This document shows, piece by piece, positions 8,285 through 16,477 of a stretch of DNA of 64,000 bases. The position numbers and the translations under genes were made by a program. The stretch spans positions 1 through 64,000 of the forward strand of contig DATJYN010000115.1 in NCBI GenBank assembly GCA_035499575.1, written 5' to 3'. A model generated the notes under the pieces. The model worked only from the letters and a program-made list of their open reading frames with translations. It was not told the DNA's origin and did no database searches. Numbering within the stretch: the first letter of the stretch is position 1; each line of letters begins with the position of its first letter. The DNA is from RBG-16-66-20 sp035499575 (GTDB lineage: Bacteria > Pseudomonadota > Gammaproteobacteria > Burkholderiales > SG8-39).

Positions 8285-8586
8285 TGCCGCTGCGCGCACC
8301 CTACCCGGTCCGCCGGGCCTTGGAGCTTGCCGAGCGCGAACGCAAGTTCCTGTTGGCCGAGATGTCGCAGATGAAGGGCCTGATGCCGGTGCTGATGAAA
8401 CGCCGTAACAAGCAGGCCTGGACGCACGAAGACCTCGCACAGATCCGCGCCCAGTTGAGGCGCGTCACGCAACTATCGCCTTACCTCGTGGTGATCGTCA
8501 TGCCGGGCGGCTTCGTCGCGCTGCCGGTGCTCGCCTGGTGGCTCGACCGCCGGCGCGCCCGGCGCCTGGTCAGCGCTACGACTTGA
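8284..8586 (+). CDS. LETM1-like short membrane protein
   Basis: A 100-residue protein. Residues 15-60 form a charged helix containing KFLLAEMSQMKGLMPVLMKRR. Then LSPYLVVIVMPGGFVALPVLAWW gives one hydrophobic segment rich in Pro and Gly, resembling the membrane segment and pre-helix of LETM1 ribosome-binding proteins of mitochondria. The likeness is by eye only. It shares its start with the stop of the previous gene and its last 11 bases overlap the convergent xth gene. It is the fourth member of the DUF883/YqjE/YqjK set. Confidence 0.55.
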   Translation: MPLRAPYPVRRALELAERERKFLLAEMSQMKGLMPVLMKRRNKQAWTHEDLAQIRAQLRRVTQLSPYLVVIVMPGGFVALPVLAWWLDRRRARRLVSATT

Positions 8587-9349
8587 AGTCGTAGTCGATG
8601 ATCAGCGGCGCGTGGTCGCTGAAGCGCTTCTTCAGGTAGATCGACTCGCGCTTCGCCGAGCGCGCGATGCCCGGCGTGGCGACGTGGTAGTCGATGCGCC
8701 AGCCGACGTTGTTCGCCCAGGCCTGGCCGCGGTTCGACCACCAGGTGTACTGGTCCGGCTTGCCGTTCAGGCGGCGGAACACGTCGACGTAGCCGATTTC
8801 CTCGAATACCCTGGTCAGCCAGCTGCGCTCTTCGGGCAGGAAGCCGGAATTCTTCTGGTTGGAGCGCCAGTTCTTTAGGTCGATTTCCCTGTGCGCGATG
8901 TTCCAGTCGCCGCAGAGGATGACTTCCCGCCCTGAGCGCTTCAGGGCTTCCAGGTGCGGCAGGAATTTGTCGAGGAAGCGGAACTTGGAGGCCTGGCGGT
9001 GCGGACCCGCGGATCCGGAAGGCAGGTAGAGCGAGATTACCGACAGCGCGCCGAAATTCGCCTCGAGGAAGCGGCCCTCGGCGTCGAACTCCTGGACGCC
9101 GAATCCCTTGACGACCGACTTCGGCGCGGCGCGGCTATAGAGCGCTACGCCGCTATAGCCTTTCTTCTCCGCGGAATAGAGGTGCCGCTTGCAGCCCTTG
9201 ATCGAGAACGCACCGCCTTCGAGATCGGCTTCCTGCGCCTTGATCTCCTGCAGGCAGACGACGTCCGCCTTCTGCGCGGCAAGCCAGCGGAACAGCCCTT
9301 TCTTCGCCGCCGACCGGATGCCGTTGACGTTTAGGGTGACGACCCTCAA
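8576..9349 (-). CDS. xth: Exodeoxyribonuclease III
   Basis: A 257-residue exonuclease III / AP endonuclease that cuts at abasic sites during base-excision repair. It shows the family motifs TLNVNGIRSA, CLQEIKAQE, GDWNIAHREIDLKNW and the catalytic SDHAPLIIDYD at the C-terminus. I choose a TTG start at 9349 because the homology begins there and TTGA overlaps the pyrE stop codon; the longer frame upstream lies inside pyrE in another frame and has no family likeness. Confidence 0.93.
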   Translation of the reverse strand: MRVVTLNVNGIRSAAKKGLFRWLAAQKADVVCLQEIKAQEADLEGGAFSIKGCKRHLYSAEKKGYSGVALYSRAAPKSVVKGFGVQEFDAEGRFLEANFGALSVISLYLPSGSAGPHRQASKFRFLDKFLPHLEALKRSGREVILCGDWNIAHREIDLKNWRSNQKNSGFLPEERSWLTRVFEEIGYVDVFRRLNGKPDQYTWWSNRGQAWANNVGWRIDYHVATPGIARSAKRESIYLKKRFSDHAPLIIDYDFKS

Positions 9350-10035
9350 GACGATGGAAAGCTCGCGGCGCCGCCGTGCGCTGCGGACCACTCGGCGGGT
9401 GAATTGAGGAACTTCTCGACTTCGCCGACCTGTGCCGCGGGCAGGTAGTTGCGTCGCTTCACGACGCTCAGCACATCCCACCAGGTAGCGAGGTAGTGCA
9501 GGTGCACGCCGAGCTCGCTCATGACTTTCTTCGACTCGGGGAAAATGTCGTAGTAGAAATTGACGAATACGTGCTCGACCACCGCGCCCGCCTCGCGCAG
9601 CGCCTTGCAGAAATTGATCTTCGAGCGCCCGTCGGTGGTCAGGTCCTCGACCAGCAGCGTGCGCGCGCCATCGCGGATGTCGCCCTCGATCTGCGCATTG
9701 CGGCCGAAGCCCTTGGGCTTCTTGCGGATGTACTGCATCGGCAGGCCGAAGCGGTCGGCGATCCAGGCGGCGTACGGGATGCCGGCGGTCTCGCCGCCGG
9801 CAATCACGTCGAACTGCTCGAACCCGGCGTCGCGCGACAGCGTCGCGGCTGCGAAATCCACCAACTGCGTGCGGATGCGCGGATAGAAGATCAGCTTGCG
9901 GCAGTCGATGTAGACCGGGCTCGCCCAGCCCGAGGTGAAGATGAACGGCTTGCCGTCGGAAAACAGCACCGCTTTCACTTCCAGCAGCATTTTCGCGGTG
10001 GTTTCGGCGATGAATTCGCGGTCCGCAGAGTGCAT
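9346..10035 (-). CDS. pyrE: Orotate phosphoribosyltransferase
   Basis: A 229-residue enzyme that joins orotate to PRPP to make OMP, the fifth step of pyrimidine synthesis. The PRPP-binding motif TLLVEDLTTDGRS is present, with FTSGWASPVYIDCRKL near the N-terminus. It is slightly longer than E. coli PyrE (213). It overlaps xth by 4 bases, so a repair enzyme and a nucleotide enzyme are coupled. A TAGAAT box on this strand ends only 9 bases before the ATG. Confidence 0.96.
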   Translation of the reverse strand: MHSADREFIAETTAKMLLEVKAVLFSDGKPFIFTSGWASPVYIDCRKLIFYPRIRTQLVDFAAATLSRDAGFEQFDVIAGGETAGIPYAAWIADRFGLPMQYIRKKPKGFGRNAQIEGDIRDGARTLLVEDLTTDGRSKINFCKALREAGAVVEHVFVNFYYDIFPESKKVMSELGVHLHYLATWWDVLSVVKRRNYLPAAQVGEVEKFLNSPAEWSAAHGGAASFPSS

Positions 10036-10044
10036 GGCGGGCGA

Positions 10045-10106
10045 ATTCTAGCAGGTGAACGGCGCGCCGCCGCGGGTCAACCGCGCCGCTGCCGTCGCGT
10101 TAGAAT
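10045..10106. promoter_or_regulatory. Divergent -10-like boxes between pyrE and the DUF4124 pair
   Basis: TAGAAT reads leftward at 10050-10045 (toward pyrE) and rightward at 10101-10106 (toward the DUF4124 genes). Each is one base from TATAAT. Good -35 boxes are not evident for either. The pyrE box would give a start of transcription within a few bases of the ATG. Confidence 0.4.
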
Positions 10107-10133
10107 GCCTACCGAAACCGCACCGGAACCCGC

Positions 10134-10688
10134 ATGCTGCGCGCCATCCTCGCCTTCAGCCTCCTCGCACTGCCGCTCGCGGCGGGAGCCGTCTCCTACC
10201 GCTGCGTCGGCAAGGACGGCAAGAAGTACTACGGCCAGAGCGTGCCCGTGGAATGCCTGGGCCAGCCGGTGGAGCAGTTGAACGACCAGGGCCTGGTCGT
10301 GAAGCGCATCGACGCCGCGGCCTCCGCCGCCGAGCGCGAGAAGAAGGAGGCCGAGGAGGCAGATCGCAAGAAGCGCGAGCTCCTCGCCAAGGAGCAAGGG
10401 CGCAAGGACAACGCACTGCTGGCCAGCTATACCAGCGAAGGCGACATCGAAGCCGCGCGCGTGCGTGCGCTGGAAAGCAACCAGAAGTCGACCAAGGAGG
10501 TCGAAGCGCGGATCGCGGCGCTTAAGAAGCGCCGTGGCGCACCCGGCGAGGACGTCAAGGGCATCGACACCGAACTGGCGGCCCAGCAGGGCCTGCTCGA
10601 CGCCAAGCGCAAGGAAGCCGCCGTCATCAACGCGAAATACGACGAAGACAAGAAGCGCTACGTCGAAATCACCAAGCGGGGGAAGTGA
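10134..10688 (+). CDS. DUF4124 secreted protein, copy 1
   Basis: A 184-residue protein with a cleavable signal peptide (residues 1-19, ending AGA-V). A short DUF4124 domain follows with SYRCVGKDGKKYYGQSVP and a second Cys (VECLGQPVEQL). From about residue 60 to the end it is a Lys/Glu-rich coiled coil. The two Cys may form a periplasmic disulfide. No function is known for the family. It is followed immediately by a paralogue. Confidence 0.8.
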   Translation: MLRAILAFSLLALPLAAGAVSYRCVGKDGKKYYGQSVPVECLGQPVEQLNDQGLVVKRIDAAASAAEREKKEAEEADRKKRELLAKEQGRKDNALLASYTSEGDIEAARVRALESNQKSTKEVEARIAALKKRRGAPGEDVKGIDTELAAQQGLLDAKRKEAAVINAKYDEDKKRYVEITKRGK

Positions 10689-10909
10689 CCATGAGAATCA
10701 TCGCCGCGGCGCTCGCCGCAGGTTTCGTTCTGGCGCCCCTGGCGGCGCAGGCGCAGTCCTACCGTTGCGTCGGCAAGGACGGCAAGAAATATTACGGCCA
10801 GAGCGTGCCGATGGAATGCCTGGGCCAGCCGGTGGAGCAGCTGAACGCGCAGGGCCTGGTCGTGAAGCGCATCGACGCGGCGGCTTCCGCGTCCGAACGC
10901 GAGAAGAAA
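10194..10909 (+). repeat. Direct repeat, two halves of about 153 bases (10194-10346 and 10757-10909)
   Basis: The DNA encoding the DUF4124 domain is nearly the same in both tandem genes: I count about 14 mismatches in 153 aligned bases, mostly at third codon positions. The coiled-coil halves downstream have diverged much more. Either a fairly recent duplication with fast tail change, or gene conversion limited to the domain. Confidence 0.85.
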
Positions 10910-11308
10910 GCGGCGGAGGATGAAGAGCGCAAGAAGCGCGAAGCCGTCTCGAAGGAAGAGGGCCGGCGCAACCGCGCACTGCTTGCCACCTACACCAGCG
11001 AAAAGGAAATCGACCTGGCGCGCGCGCGCGCGCTCAAAGACAACGAAGGCGCCGTGAAGGACGTCGAAAAGCGGATTGGCGGGCTCCAGACGCGCCTGGC
11101 CGAGCAGAAGAAGGAACTCGACTTCTATTCCGGCAAGAACAAGCCGCCTGCCAAGATCACCAACGACATCCGCAATACGGAATTCGACATCACGACCCAG
11201 CAGGACCTGCTGGCGGCGAAGAAGAAAGAAGTCGACCAGATCAACGCGAAGTACGACGACGACAAGAAGCGCTACTCCGAACTGACCAAGAGCGGCGGCG
11301 CGAAGTAA
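10691..11308 (+). CDS. DUF4124 secreted protein, copy 2
   Basis: A 205-residue paralogue of the preceding protein with the same layout: signal peptide to about residue 21 (APLAAQA-Q), the SYRCVGKDGKKYYGQSVP domain, then a longer coiled coil. I start it at ATG 10691, which has GGGGAAG at a normal distance; the GTG at 10685 overlaps the previous stop but leaves no room for a ribosome-binding site. The tail INAKYDDDKKRYSELTK matches copy 1. It ends one base short of the convergent gatB. Confidence 0.8.
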   Translation: MRIIAAALAAGFVLAPLAAQAQSYRCVGKDGKKYYGQSVPMECLGQPVEQLNAQGLVVKRIDAAASASEREKKAAEDEERKKREAVSKEEGRRNRALLATYTSEKEIDLARARALKDNEGAVKDVEKRIGGLQTRLAEQKKELDFYSGKNKPPAKITNDIRNTEFDITTQQDLLAAKKKEVDQINAKYDDDKKRYSELTKSGGAK

Positions 11309-11309
11309 C

Positions 11310-12767
11310 CTAGCCTTTCAGCTTGCGGCGCAGGATCTCATTCACCTGCGCCGGGTTCGCCTGGCCCCTGCTGGCCTTCATCACCTGCCCGACCAGCGAA
11401 TTGAACGCTTTCTCCCTGCCCGCGCGGTAATCGGCAACCTGCTTCTCGTTCGCCTGTAGCACCTCATCGACGACCTTCTCGATCGCCCCCGAATCGCTAA
11501 TCTGCTTCAGGCCGCGCTTCTCGATCAATTCGTCAACAGAGCCTTCACCATTGAAAGCTGCCCTAATCAAGTCCTTCGCGATTTTGTTGGAGATCAGTCC
11601 CTCGGCAATCCGGGTCTGAAGTACCGCGTTCTGTTGAGGTGAAAACGGACTTGCTTCGAACGAAAGGTCTGCATCCTTCAAAAATGCTGTAACCGTGCCA
11701 ACCGTGGTATTCGCCGTGTTCTGAGCAATCGTTTGGAGATCTCCAGCCCCGCTCCTATCGATTGCGGACATAGATTTCTCGAAATACTCCGCCGTCTCTC
11801 GATTTGAGGTAAGAAGCGCGGCGATATGACCGGGAATCTTCAGGTCGCGTTCAAACCTTTGCTTCATTGCGCCAGGCAGTTCAGGCATGGATTTCCTGGC
11901 GCGCTCGATTTCGGCGTCCGAGATCACCAGCGGCAAAAGATCAGGATCAGGGAAGTAGCGATAGTCCTGCGCGTCTTCCTTGGAGCGCATCGAACGCGTC
12001 TCGTTCTTGTCGGGATCGTAGAGGCGTGTTTCCTGCACCACCGTCTTGCCGTCCTCGATCAGCTCGATCTGGCGCCGTGCCTCGAATTCGATGGCGTGCT
12101 CCATGAATCGGAAGGAATTGAGGTTCTTGATCTCGCAGCGCGTGCCGAGCTTCGTGTCGCCCTGCTTGCGCACGGAAACATTGGCGTCGCAGCGAAACGA
12201 ACCTTCCTGCATGTTGCCATCGCAGATGCCGATCCACCGGACGAGGGAATGAAGCGTGCGCGCGTAGGCGACCGCCTCCTTCGCGCCGCGCATCTCAGGC
12301 TCGGAGACGATTTCCAGCAGCGGGGTTCCGGCGCGGTTCAGGTCGATGCCGCTCATGCCGTGGAAATCCTCGTGCAAGGATTTACCGGCGTCTTCTTCGA
12401 GGTGCGCGCGTGTCAGATGAACCGTCTTTTCGCCTTCGGGCAGGACGATCTTCACCGCGCCGCCCTGCACCACCGGGATTTCGTACTGGCTGATCTGGTA
12501 GCCCTTGGGAAGGTCCGGGTAGAAGTAGTTCTTGCGCGCGAAGACGGATCTGCGGCTGACAGCGCCGCCCACGGCGATGCCGAAGCGCATCGCGAGCTCG
12601 ACGGCGTGCGCATTGAGTACCGGCAGCACGCCGGGCAGCGCGATATCCACGGCCGAGGCCTGCGTATTCGGCGCGGCGCCGAACGCGGTGGACGCGCCGG
12701 AGAAAATCTTGCTCTTGGTCAGCAGCTGCGCGTGCGTCTCGATGCCGACGACGATTTCCCAGGCCAT
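11310..12767 (-). CDS. gatB: Asp-tRNA(Asn)/Glu-tRNA(Gln) amidotransferase subunit B
   Basis: A 485-residue subunit that binds and phosphorylates mischarged Glu-tRNA(Gln) or Asp-tRNA(Asn). It has WEIVVGIETHAQL at the start, the catalytic cradle (YFYPDLPKGYQISQYE, LEEDAGKS, DLNRAGTPLLEIVSEP) and the C-terminal helical/YqeY-type domain. I start it at ATG 12767; the longer frame has an unrelated 14-residue extension. Bases about 11521-11820 (the C-terminal half) have only about 50% G+C by hand count, against 60% or more on the upstream side. The frame is intact. Confidence 0.97.
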   Translation of the reverse strand: MAWEIVVGIETHAQLLTKSKIFSGASTAFGAAPNTQASAVDIALPGVLPVLNAHAVELAMRFGIAVGGAVSRRSVFARKNYFYPDLPKGYQISQYEIPVVQGGAVKIVLPEGEKTVHLTRAHLEEDAGKSLHEDFHGMSGIDLNRAGTPLLEIVSEPEMRGAKEAVAYARTLHSLVRWIGICDGNMQEGSFRCDANVSVRKQGDTKLGTRCEIKNLNSFRFMEHAIEFEARRQIELIEDGKTVVQETRLYDPDKNETRSMRSKEDAQDYRYFPDPDLLPLVISDAEIERARKSMPELPGAMKQRFERDLKIPGHIAALLTSNRETAEYFEKSMSAIDRSGAGDLQTIAQNTANTTVGTVTAFLKDADLSFEASPFSPQQNAVLQTRIAEGLISNKIAKDLIRAAFNGEGSVDELIEKRGLKQISDSGAIEKVVDEVLQANEKQVADYRAGREKAFNSLVGQVMKASRGQANPAQVNEILRRKLKG

Positions 12768-12771
12768 GGCT

Positions 12772-13500
12772 TTATCTTGCTTGGGGGCGCAGCAGCTGGC
12801 AGTTGCCACTGCGGTCGATCAGCGTCGGCTCCAGGTAGCCCTGCGAACCACACATCGCGGCGCAATCCTCGGCGGCTATGCGCACGAATTCGCCCAGGTC
12901 GCGCAGCGTCACGCTGCAACGGCCGGAGGCAAAGCGCAATCCCCCGTTGTCCGGGCGCTGCTCGAGCCCGGAGATCGTGCAGGGATGGCCTTCCGGCGCC
13001 ACTTTCGAACGCCAGTCGAGGCTTTTCAATTTTCCCTTCTCGACTGCCAGCGCGAGCGTCGACGCATAGCGTCCCTCGGACACCTCGCAGCGCACGTTGT
13101 TGCTATAGCCCTCCATGGAAGGAAACGCCTCGCTGAATTCGAAACGTTCGCGCTGCTGTCCCTCGGAACCGAATCGGCCGCCCCTGAACGTGCCGCCCGC
13201 CCAAGTGCCTTGCAGCGTCGCGGTCGCAGGCCGGCCGTAGAGGATCGGCGTCGTGCCTTCCTTAAGCACGGTGACGCCGAGCTGCTTGCTGCGCTCGCCT
13301 TCCAGGAAACGCTGCTGCATCGTCTGCAGCAGCAGGTAGTCGCCCGTGACGCGCATCGAGCCGTCCGGCTGGCTGGTTGAATAGAGATGCAGCAGCGCCG
13401 TGCGGCCGCCGAGATGCCCGATCAGCTCGCGGGTTTCGGTGGCTTCCTGAGGGAAGGCCTGGACGGAAAAAAAACCAATCAGGAGAACAAGCCACTTCAT
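12772..13500 (-). CDS. Secreted orphan protein inside the gat operon
   Basis: A 242-residue protein with a clear signal peptide (MKWLVLLIGFFSVQAFPQ). The mature part is mainly beta-like, with GHLGGRTALLHLYST, LQGTWAGGTFRGGRFG and several Cys (CTISG, CSVTL, CAAMCGSQGYLEP). I do not recognise the family. The ATG overlaps the gatA stop (ATGA) and the gene ends 4 bases before gatB, so it is translated with the amidotransferase though it should be periplasmic. The upstream extension of the frame into gatA is a shadow. Confidence 0.75.
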   Translation of the reverse strand: MKWLVLLIGFFSVQAFPQEATETRELIGHLGGRTALLHLYSTSQPDGSMRVTGDYLLLQTMQQRFLEGERSKQLGVTVLKEGTTPILYGRPATATLQGTWAGGTFRGGRFGSEGQQRERFEFSEAFPSMEGYSNNVRCEVSEGRYASTLALAVEKGKLKSLDWRSKVAPEGHPCTISGLEQRPDNGGLRFASGRCSVTLRDLGEFVRIAAEDCAAMCGSQGYLEPTLIDRSGNCQLLRPQAR

Positions 13501-14957
13501 AGCGCGGTCTCGCGAGGTACGCGCAGGTGCCAATCGGTCGCCTGCTGGTAGCGGTGCGCGGCGCCGAGCATTTTCGCTTCCGAGAAGTAGTTGCCCATGA
13601 TCTGCAGGCCCACCGGCAGGCCCTTGCCGTCGAAGCCGCAGGGGATCGACAGCCCCGGCAGGCCGGCCAGCGGCGCGGGAATGGTGAAAATGTCGTTCAA
13701 GTACATCTGCACCGGGTCGTCGGACTTGGCGCCGAGAGGAAACGCGGTCGAAGGCGAGGTCGGGCCCATGATCAGGTCGCAGCGGGAAAACGCCTCCGCG
13801 AAGTCCTTCGCGATCAGGCGCCGCACTTTCTGCGCCTTGAGATAGTACGCATCGTAGTAGCCATGCGACAGCACGTAGGTACCGATCAGGATACGCCGCT
13901 TGACCTCGGTACCGAAGCCCTCGGCGCGGCTGCGGCGGTACATGCTGGCGAGGTCCGTATAGTCCTTCGCGCGGTGGCCGTAGCGCACGCCGTCGAAGCG
14001 GGACAGGTTCGAGGAAGCTTCCGCCGGCGCAAGCACGTAGTACACGGGCACCGCAAGCCCGGTGTTCGGCAGCGCAATCTCGACGGTCTTCGCGCCCTGC
14101 GACTCGAACCACTTTGTCGCCTCACGGACACATGCAAGCACCTCCGGGTCCACGCCATCGGCGAAATATTCCTTCGGCAACCCGATGCGAACGCCCTGCA
14201 AGGAATCGCCCAGCGAGCGCGTGTAGTCTTCCGCCGGCCGCTGCAGGCTGGTCGAATCGCGCGCATCGAAACCCGCCATCGCGTTCATCAGCAGCGCGAG
14301 GTCCGCCGCGCTCTTGCCGATCGGACCGCCCTGGTCAAGCGAAGAGGCGAACGCGATCATGCCGTAGCGGGACACCAGGCCGTAGGTCGGCTTGAGGCCG
14401 GAGACGCCGGTGAGCGCAGCCGGCTGGCGGATCGAGCCGCCGGTGTCGGTGCCGGTGGCCGCCGGCGCCATGCGCGCGGCGACCGCCGCCGCCGAGCCGC
14501 CCGAGGAACCTCCGGGCACTCGCGTCGCATCCCAGGGATTGCGCACCGGCCCGAAGTGCGAGGTCTCGTTGGAAGAGCCCATCGCGAATTCGTCCATGTT
14601 GGTCTTGCCGAGCATCACCGCGCCGGCAGCGGCAAAGCGCTCGATCACGTGCGCATCGTAGGGGCTGGTAAACCCCGCCAGCATGCGCGAGCCGCAGGTG
14701 GTGCGCAGGTCCCGGGTGCAGAAGATGTCTTTGTGGGCGATCGGAATGCCGGTGAGCGGCCCGGCGTCACCCTTGGAGCGTCGCTCGTCGGCGACACGGG
14801 CCTGGGCGAGGCTGTGCTCCTCGTCCACCGTGATGAAGGCGTTCAGGCTGCCGTTCAGGCCCCGGATCCGGTCGAGGAAGAGGCGCGTCAGCTCCACCGA
14901 GGAAAGCTTCTTCGCGGCCAGCGCGGCGGACAGGTCCGAGAGGGCGGAATTCAGCAC
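13497..14957 (-). CDS. gatA: Asp-tRNA(Asn)/Glu-tRNA(Gln) amidotransferase subunit A
   Basis: A 486-residue amidase-signature enzyme that releases ammonia from glutamine for the GatCAB complex. The Ser-cisSer-Lys triad is visible as Lys76 (PIAHKD), Ser151 (GGSSGGS) and Ser175 (DTGGSIRQP), with the same spacing as in characterised GatA. It starts with GTG immediately after the gatC stop. A complete gatCAB suggests the organism makes Gln-tRNA and/or Asn-tRNA indirectly. Confidence 0.97.
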   Translation of the reverse strand: MLNSALSDLSAALAAKKLSSVELTRLFLDRIRGLNGSLNAFITVDEEHSLAQARVADERRSKGDAGPLTGIPIAHKDIFCTRDLRTTCGSRMLAGFTSPYDAHVIERFAAAGAVMLGKTNMDEFAMGSSNETSHFGPVRNPWDATRVPGGSSGGSAAAVAARMAPAATGTDTGGSIRQPAALTGVSGLKPTYGLVSRYGMIAFASSLDQGGPIGKSAADLALLMNAMAGFDARDSTSLQRPAEDYTRSLGDSLQGVRIGLPKEYFADGVDPEVLACVREATKWFESQGAKTVEIALPNTGLAVPVYYVLAPAEASSNLSRFDGVRYGHRAKDYTDLASMYRRSRAEGFGTEVKRRILIGTYVLSHGYYDAYYLKAQKVRRLIAKDFAEAFSRCDLIMGPTSPSTAFPLGAKSDDPVQMYLNDIFTIPAPLAGLPGLSIPCGFDGKGLPVGLQIMGNYFSEAKMLGAAHRYQQATDWHLRVPRETAL

Positions 14958-15254
14958 TTATTCAATGACCTTCGGCACCAGGTACAACCCTTGTTCCACT
15001 GCGGGCGCACCCTGCTGGTAGTCGTCGCGCCGGTCGGTTTCGGTGACCTCGTCCGGGCGCAGGCGTTGGTGGGTCAACTGCGTATCAAGTGCGTGGGCCA
15101 TGGGCTCGATGCCCTGAGTATCGACCGACTGCAGCTGGTCGATCAGGCCAAGGACCTGGTTGAGCCGCTCGGCCACCGCTTGCGCTTCAGCAGGAGCGAC
15201 ATCGATGCGGGCAAGCAGGGCGATGCGCTGGAGCTGTTCGGGGGTCAGGGACAT
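14958..15254 (-). CDS. gatC: Asp-tRNA(Asn)/Glu-tRNA(Gln) amidotransferase subunit C
   Basis: A 98-residue belt subunit that wraps GatA and GatB. It shows the usual N-terminal helix LTPEQLQRIALLARIDV and the proline-rich C-terminus ending GLYLVPKVIE. It is the first gene of the gat operon and is divergent from mreB across a 179-base gap (15255-15433) that holds the mreB promoter and no other gene. Confidence 0.95.
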   Translation of the reverse strand: MSLTPEQLQRIALLARIDVAPAEAQAVAERLNQVLGLIDQLQSVDTQGIEPMAHALDTQLTHQRLRPDEVTETDRRDDYQQGAPAVEQGLYLVPKVIE

Positions 15255-15308
15255 GCGGAAAGGATGGCAGAAAGGTGAGCGGGGCGGCCGGAATTCCCCG
15301 GCCTGCGC

Positions 15309-15336
15309 TTGCCGGAGGTCGGGTTAAGAGTATCAT
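15309..15336 (+). promoter_or_regulatory. Probable mreB operon promoter
   Basis: TTGCCG at 15309-15314 and TATCAT at 15331-15336 are separated by 16 bases and match sigma-70 boxes at 4/6 and 5/6. Transcription would start near 15343, leaving a leader of about 90 bases before mreB. No obvious promoter for gatC was found on the other strand. Confidence 0.5.
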
Positions 15337-15433
15337 AGCCGCCTCGGGAATAAACGGTTCCGGAACGAAGCTTTAGCAGCGGAACTTAAGGCAACACCTA
15401 GAGCAAAAAAGCGAAGAGGGATTGACCACGAAC

Positions 15434-16477
15434 ATGTTTGGATTCCTGCGAAGCTACTTCTCCAACGATCTCGCGATCGATCTCGGCACCGCCAACACGC
15501 TGATCTACGTGCGCGGCAAAGGCATCGTGCTCGACGAGCCCTCGGTGGTCGCGATCCGCGAAGACAGCGGGCCGAATTCCAAGAAATCGATCCAGGCCGT
15601 CGGCCGCGACGCGAAGATGATGCTCGGCAAGACGCCCGGCAACATCGTCGCCATCCGCCCGATGAAGGACGGCGTCATCGCCAACTTCACCGTCACCGAG
15701 CAGATGCTGAAGTACTTCATCAAGAAAGTGCACGACAACAAGCTGTTCTCGCCCTCTCCGCGCATCATCATCTGCGTGCCCTGCGGCTCGACGCAGGTCG
15801 AGCGGCGTGCGATCCGCGAAAGCGCGATCGGCGCGGGCGCGGGCCAGGTGTTCCTCATCGAGGAGCCGATGGCGGCGGCGATCGGCGCGGATCTCCCCGT
15901 GGCCGAGGCCACCGGTTCGATGGTGGTCGACGTCGGCGGCGGCACCACGGAGGTCGGCGTGATTTCGCTCGGCGGCGCCGTGCACAAGGGTTCGGTGCGC
16001 GTCGGCGGCGACAAGTACGACGAAGCGATCATCAACTATATCCGCCGCAACTACGGCATGCTGATCGGCGAGACCACCGCCGAGATGGTCAAGAAGACCA
16101 TCGGCTCGGCCTTCCCCGGCAGCGAGGTGCGCGAGATGGAAGTGAAGGGGCGCAACCTTGCCGAGGGCATCCCGCGCAGCTTCACCATCTCCTCCAACGA
16201 AATCCTCGAAGCGCTCACCGAGCCGCTCAACCAGATCGTCAGCGCGGTCAAGAGCGCGCTCGAACAGACCCCGCCCGAGCTCGGCGCCGACATCGCCGAA
16301 AAAGGCATGGTGCTCACCGGCGGCGGCGCCCTGCTGCGCGACCTGGACCGGCTGCTGATGGAAGAGACCGGCCTGCCGGTGATCGTCGCCGACGACCCGC
16401 TGACCTGCGTGGTGCGCGGCTCGGGCAAGGCGCTCGAGAAGATGGAGCACTTCGGGGCGATCTTCACGAATGAGTGA
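15434..16477 (+). CDS. mreB: Rod-shape actin homologue MreB
   Basis: A 347-residue actin-like ATPase that forms filaments under the inner membrane and guides lateral wall growth. The N-terminus FSNDLAIDLGTANTLIYV, the phosphate loops (VVDVGGGTTEVGVISL, LTGGGALLRDLDRLL) and the length match E. coli MreB. I use ATG 15434; the TTG at 15422 in the same frame sits against the GAGGG motif and would add four unconserved residues. It heads the operon mreB-mreC-mreD-mrdA-rodA. Confidence 0.97.
   Translation: MFGFLRSYFSNDLAIDLGTANTLIYVRGKGIVLDEPSVVAIREDSGPNSKKSIQAVGRDAKMMLGKTPGNIVAIRPMKDGVIANFTVTEQMLKYFIKKVHDNKLFSPSPRIIICVPCGSTQVERRAIRESAIGAGAGQVFLIEEPMAAAIGADLPVAEATGSMVVDVGGGTTEVGVISLGGAVHKGSVRVGGDKYDEAIINYIRRNYGMLIGETTAEMVKKTIGSAFPGSEVREMEVKGRNLAEGIPRSFTISSNEILEALTEPLNQIVSAVKSALEQTPPELGADIAEKGMVLTGGGALLRDLDRLLMEETGLPVIVADDPLTCVVRGSGKALEKMEHFGAIFTNE

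Noticed and set aside
11310..12767. gatB as a broken or frameshifted gene because of the base-composition change
   Set aside because: All expected GatB motifs occur in one continuous frame to a normal C-terminus.
13501..14112. Upstream extension of the secreted orphan gene into gatA
   Set aside because: The signal peptide begins at 13500 and the ATG overlaps the gatA stop; the extension is a shadow of gatA.
15422..15433. TTG start for mreB
   Set aside because: It lies against the GAGGG motif with no usable spacing and would add four residues absent from MreB relatives.
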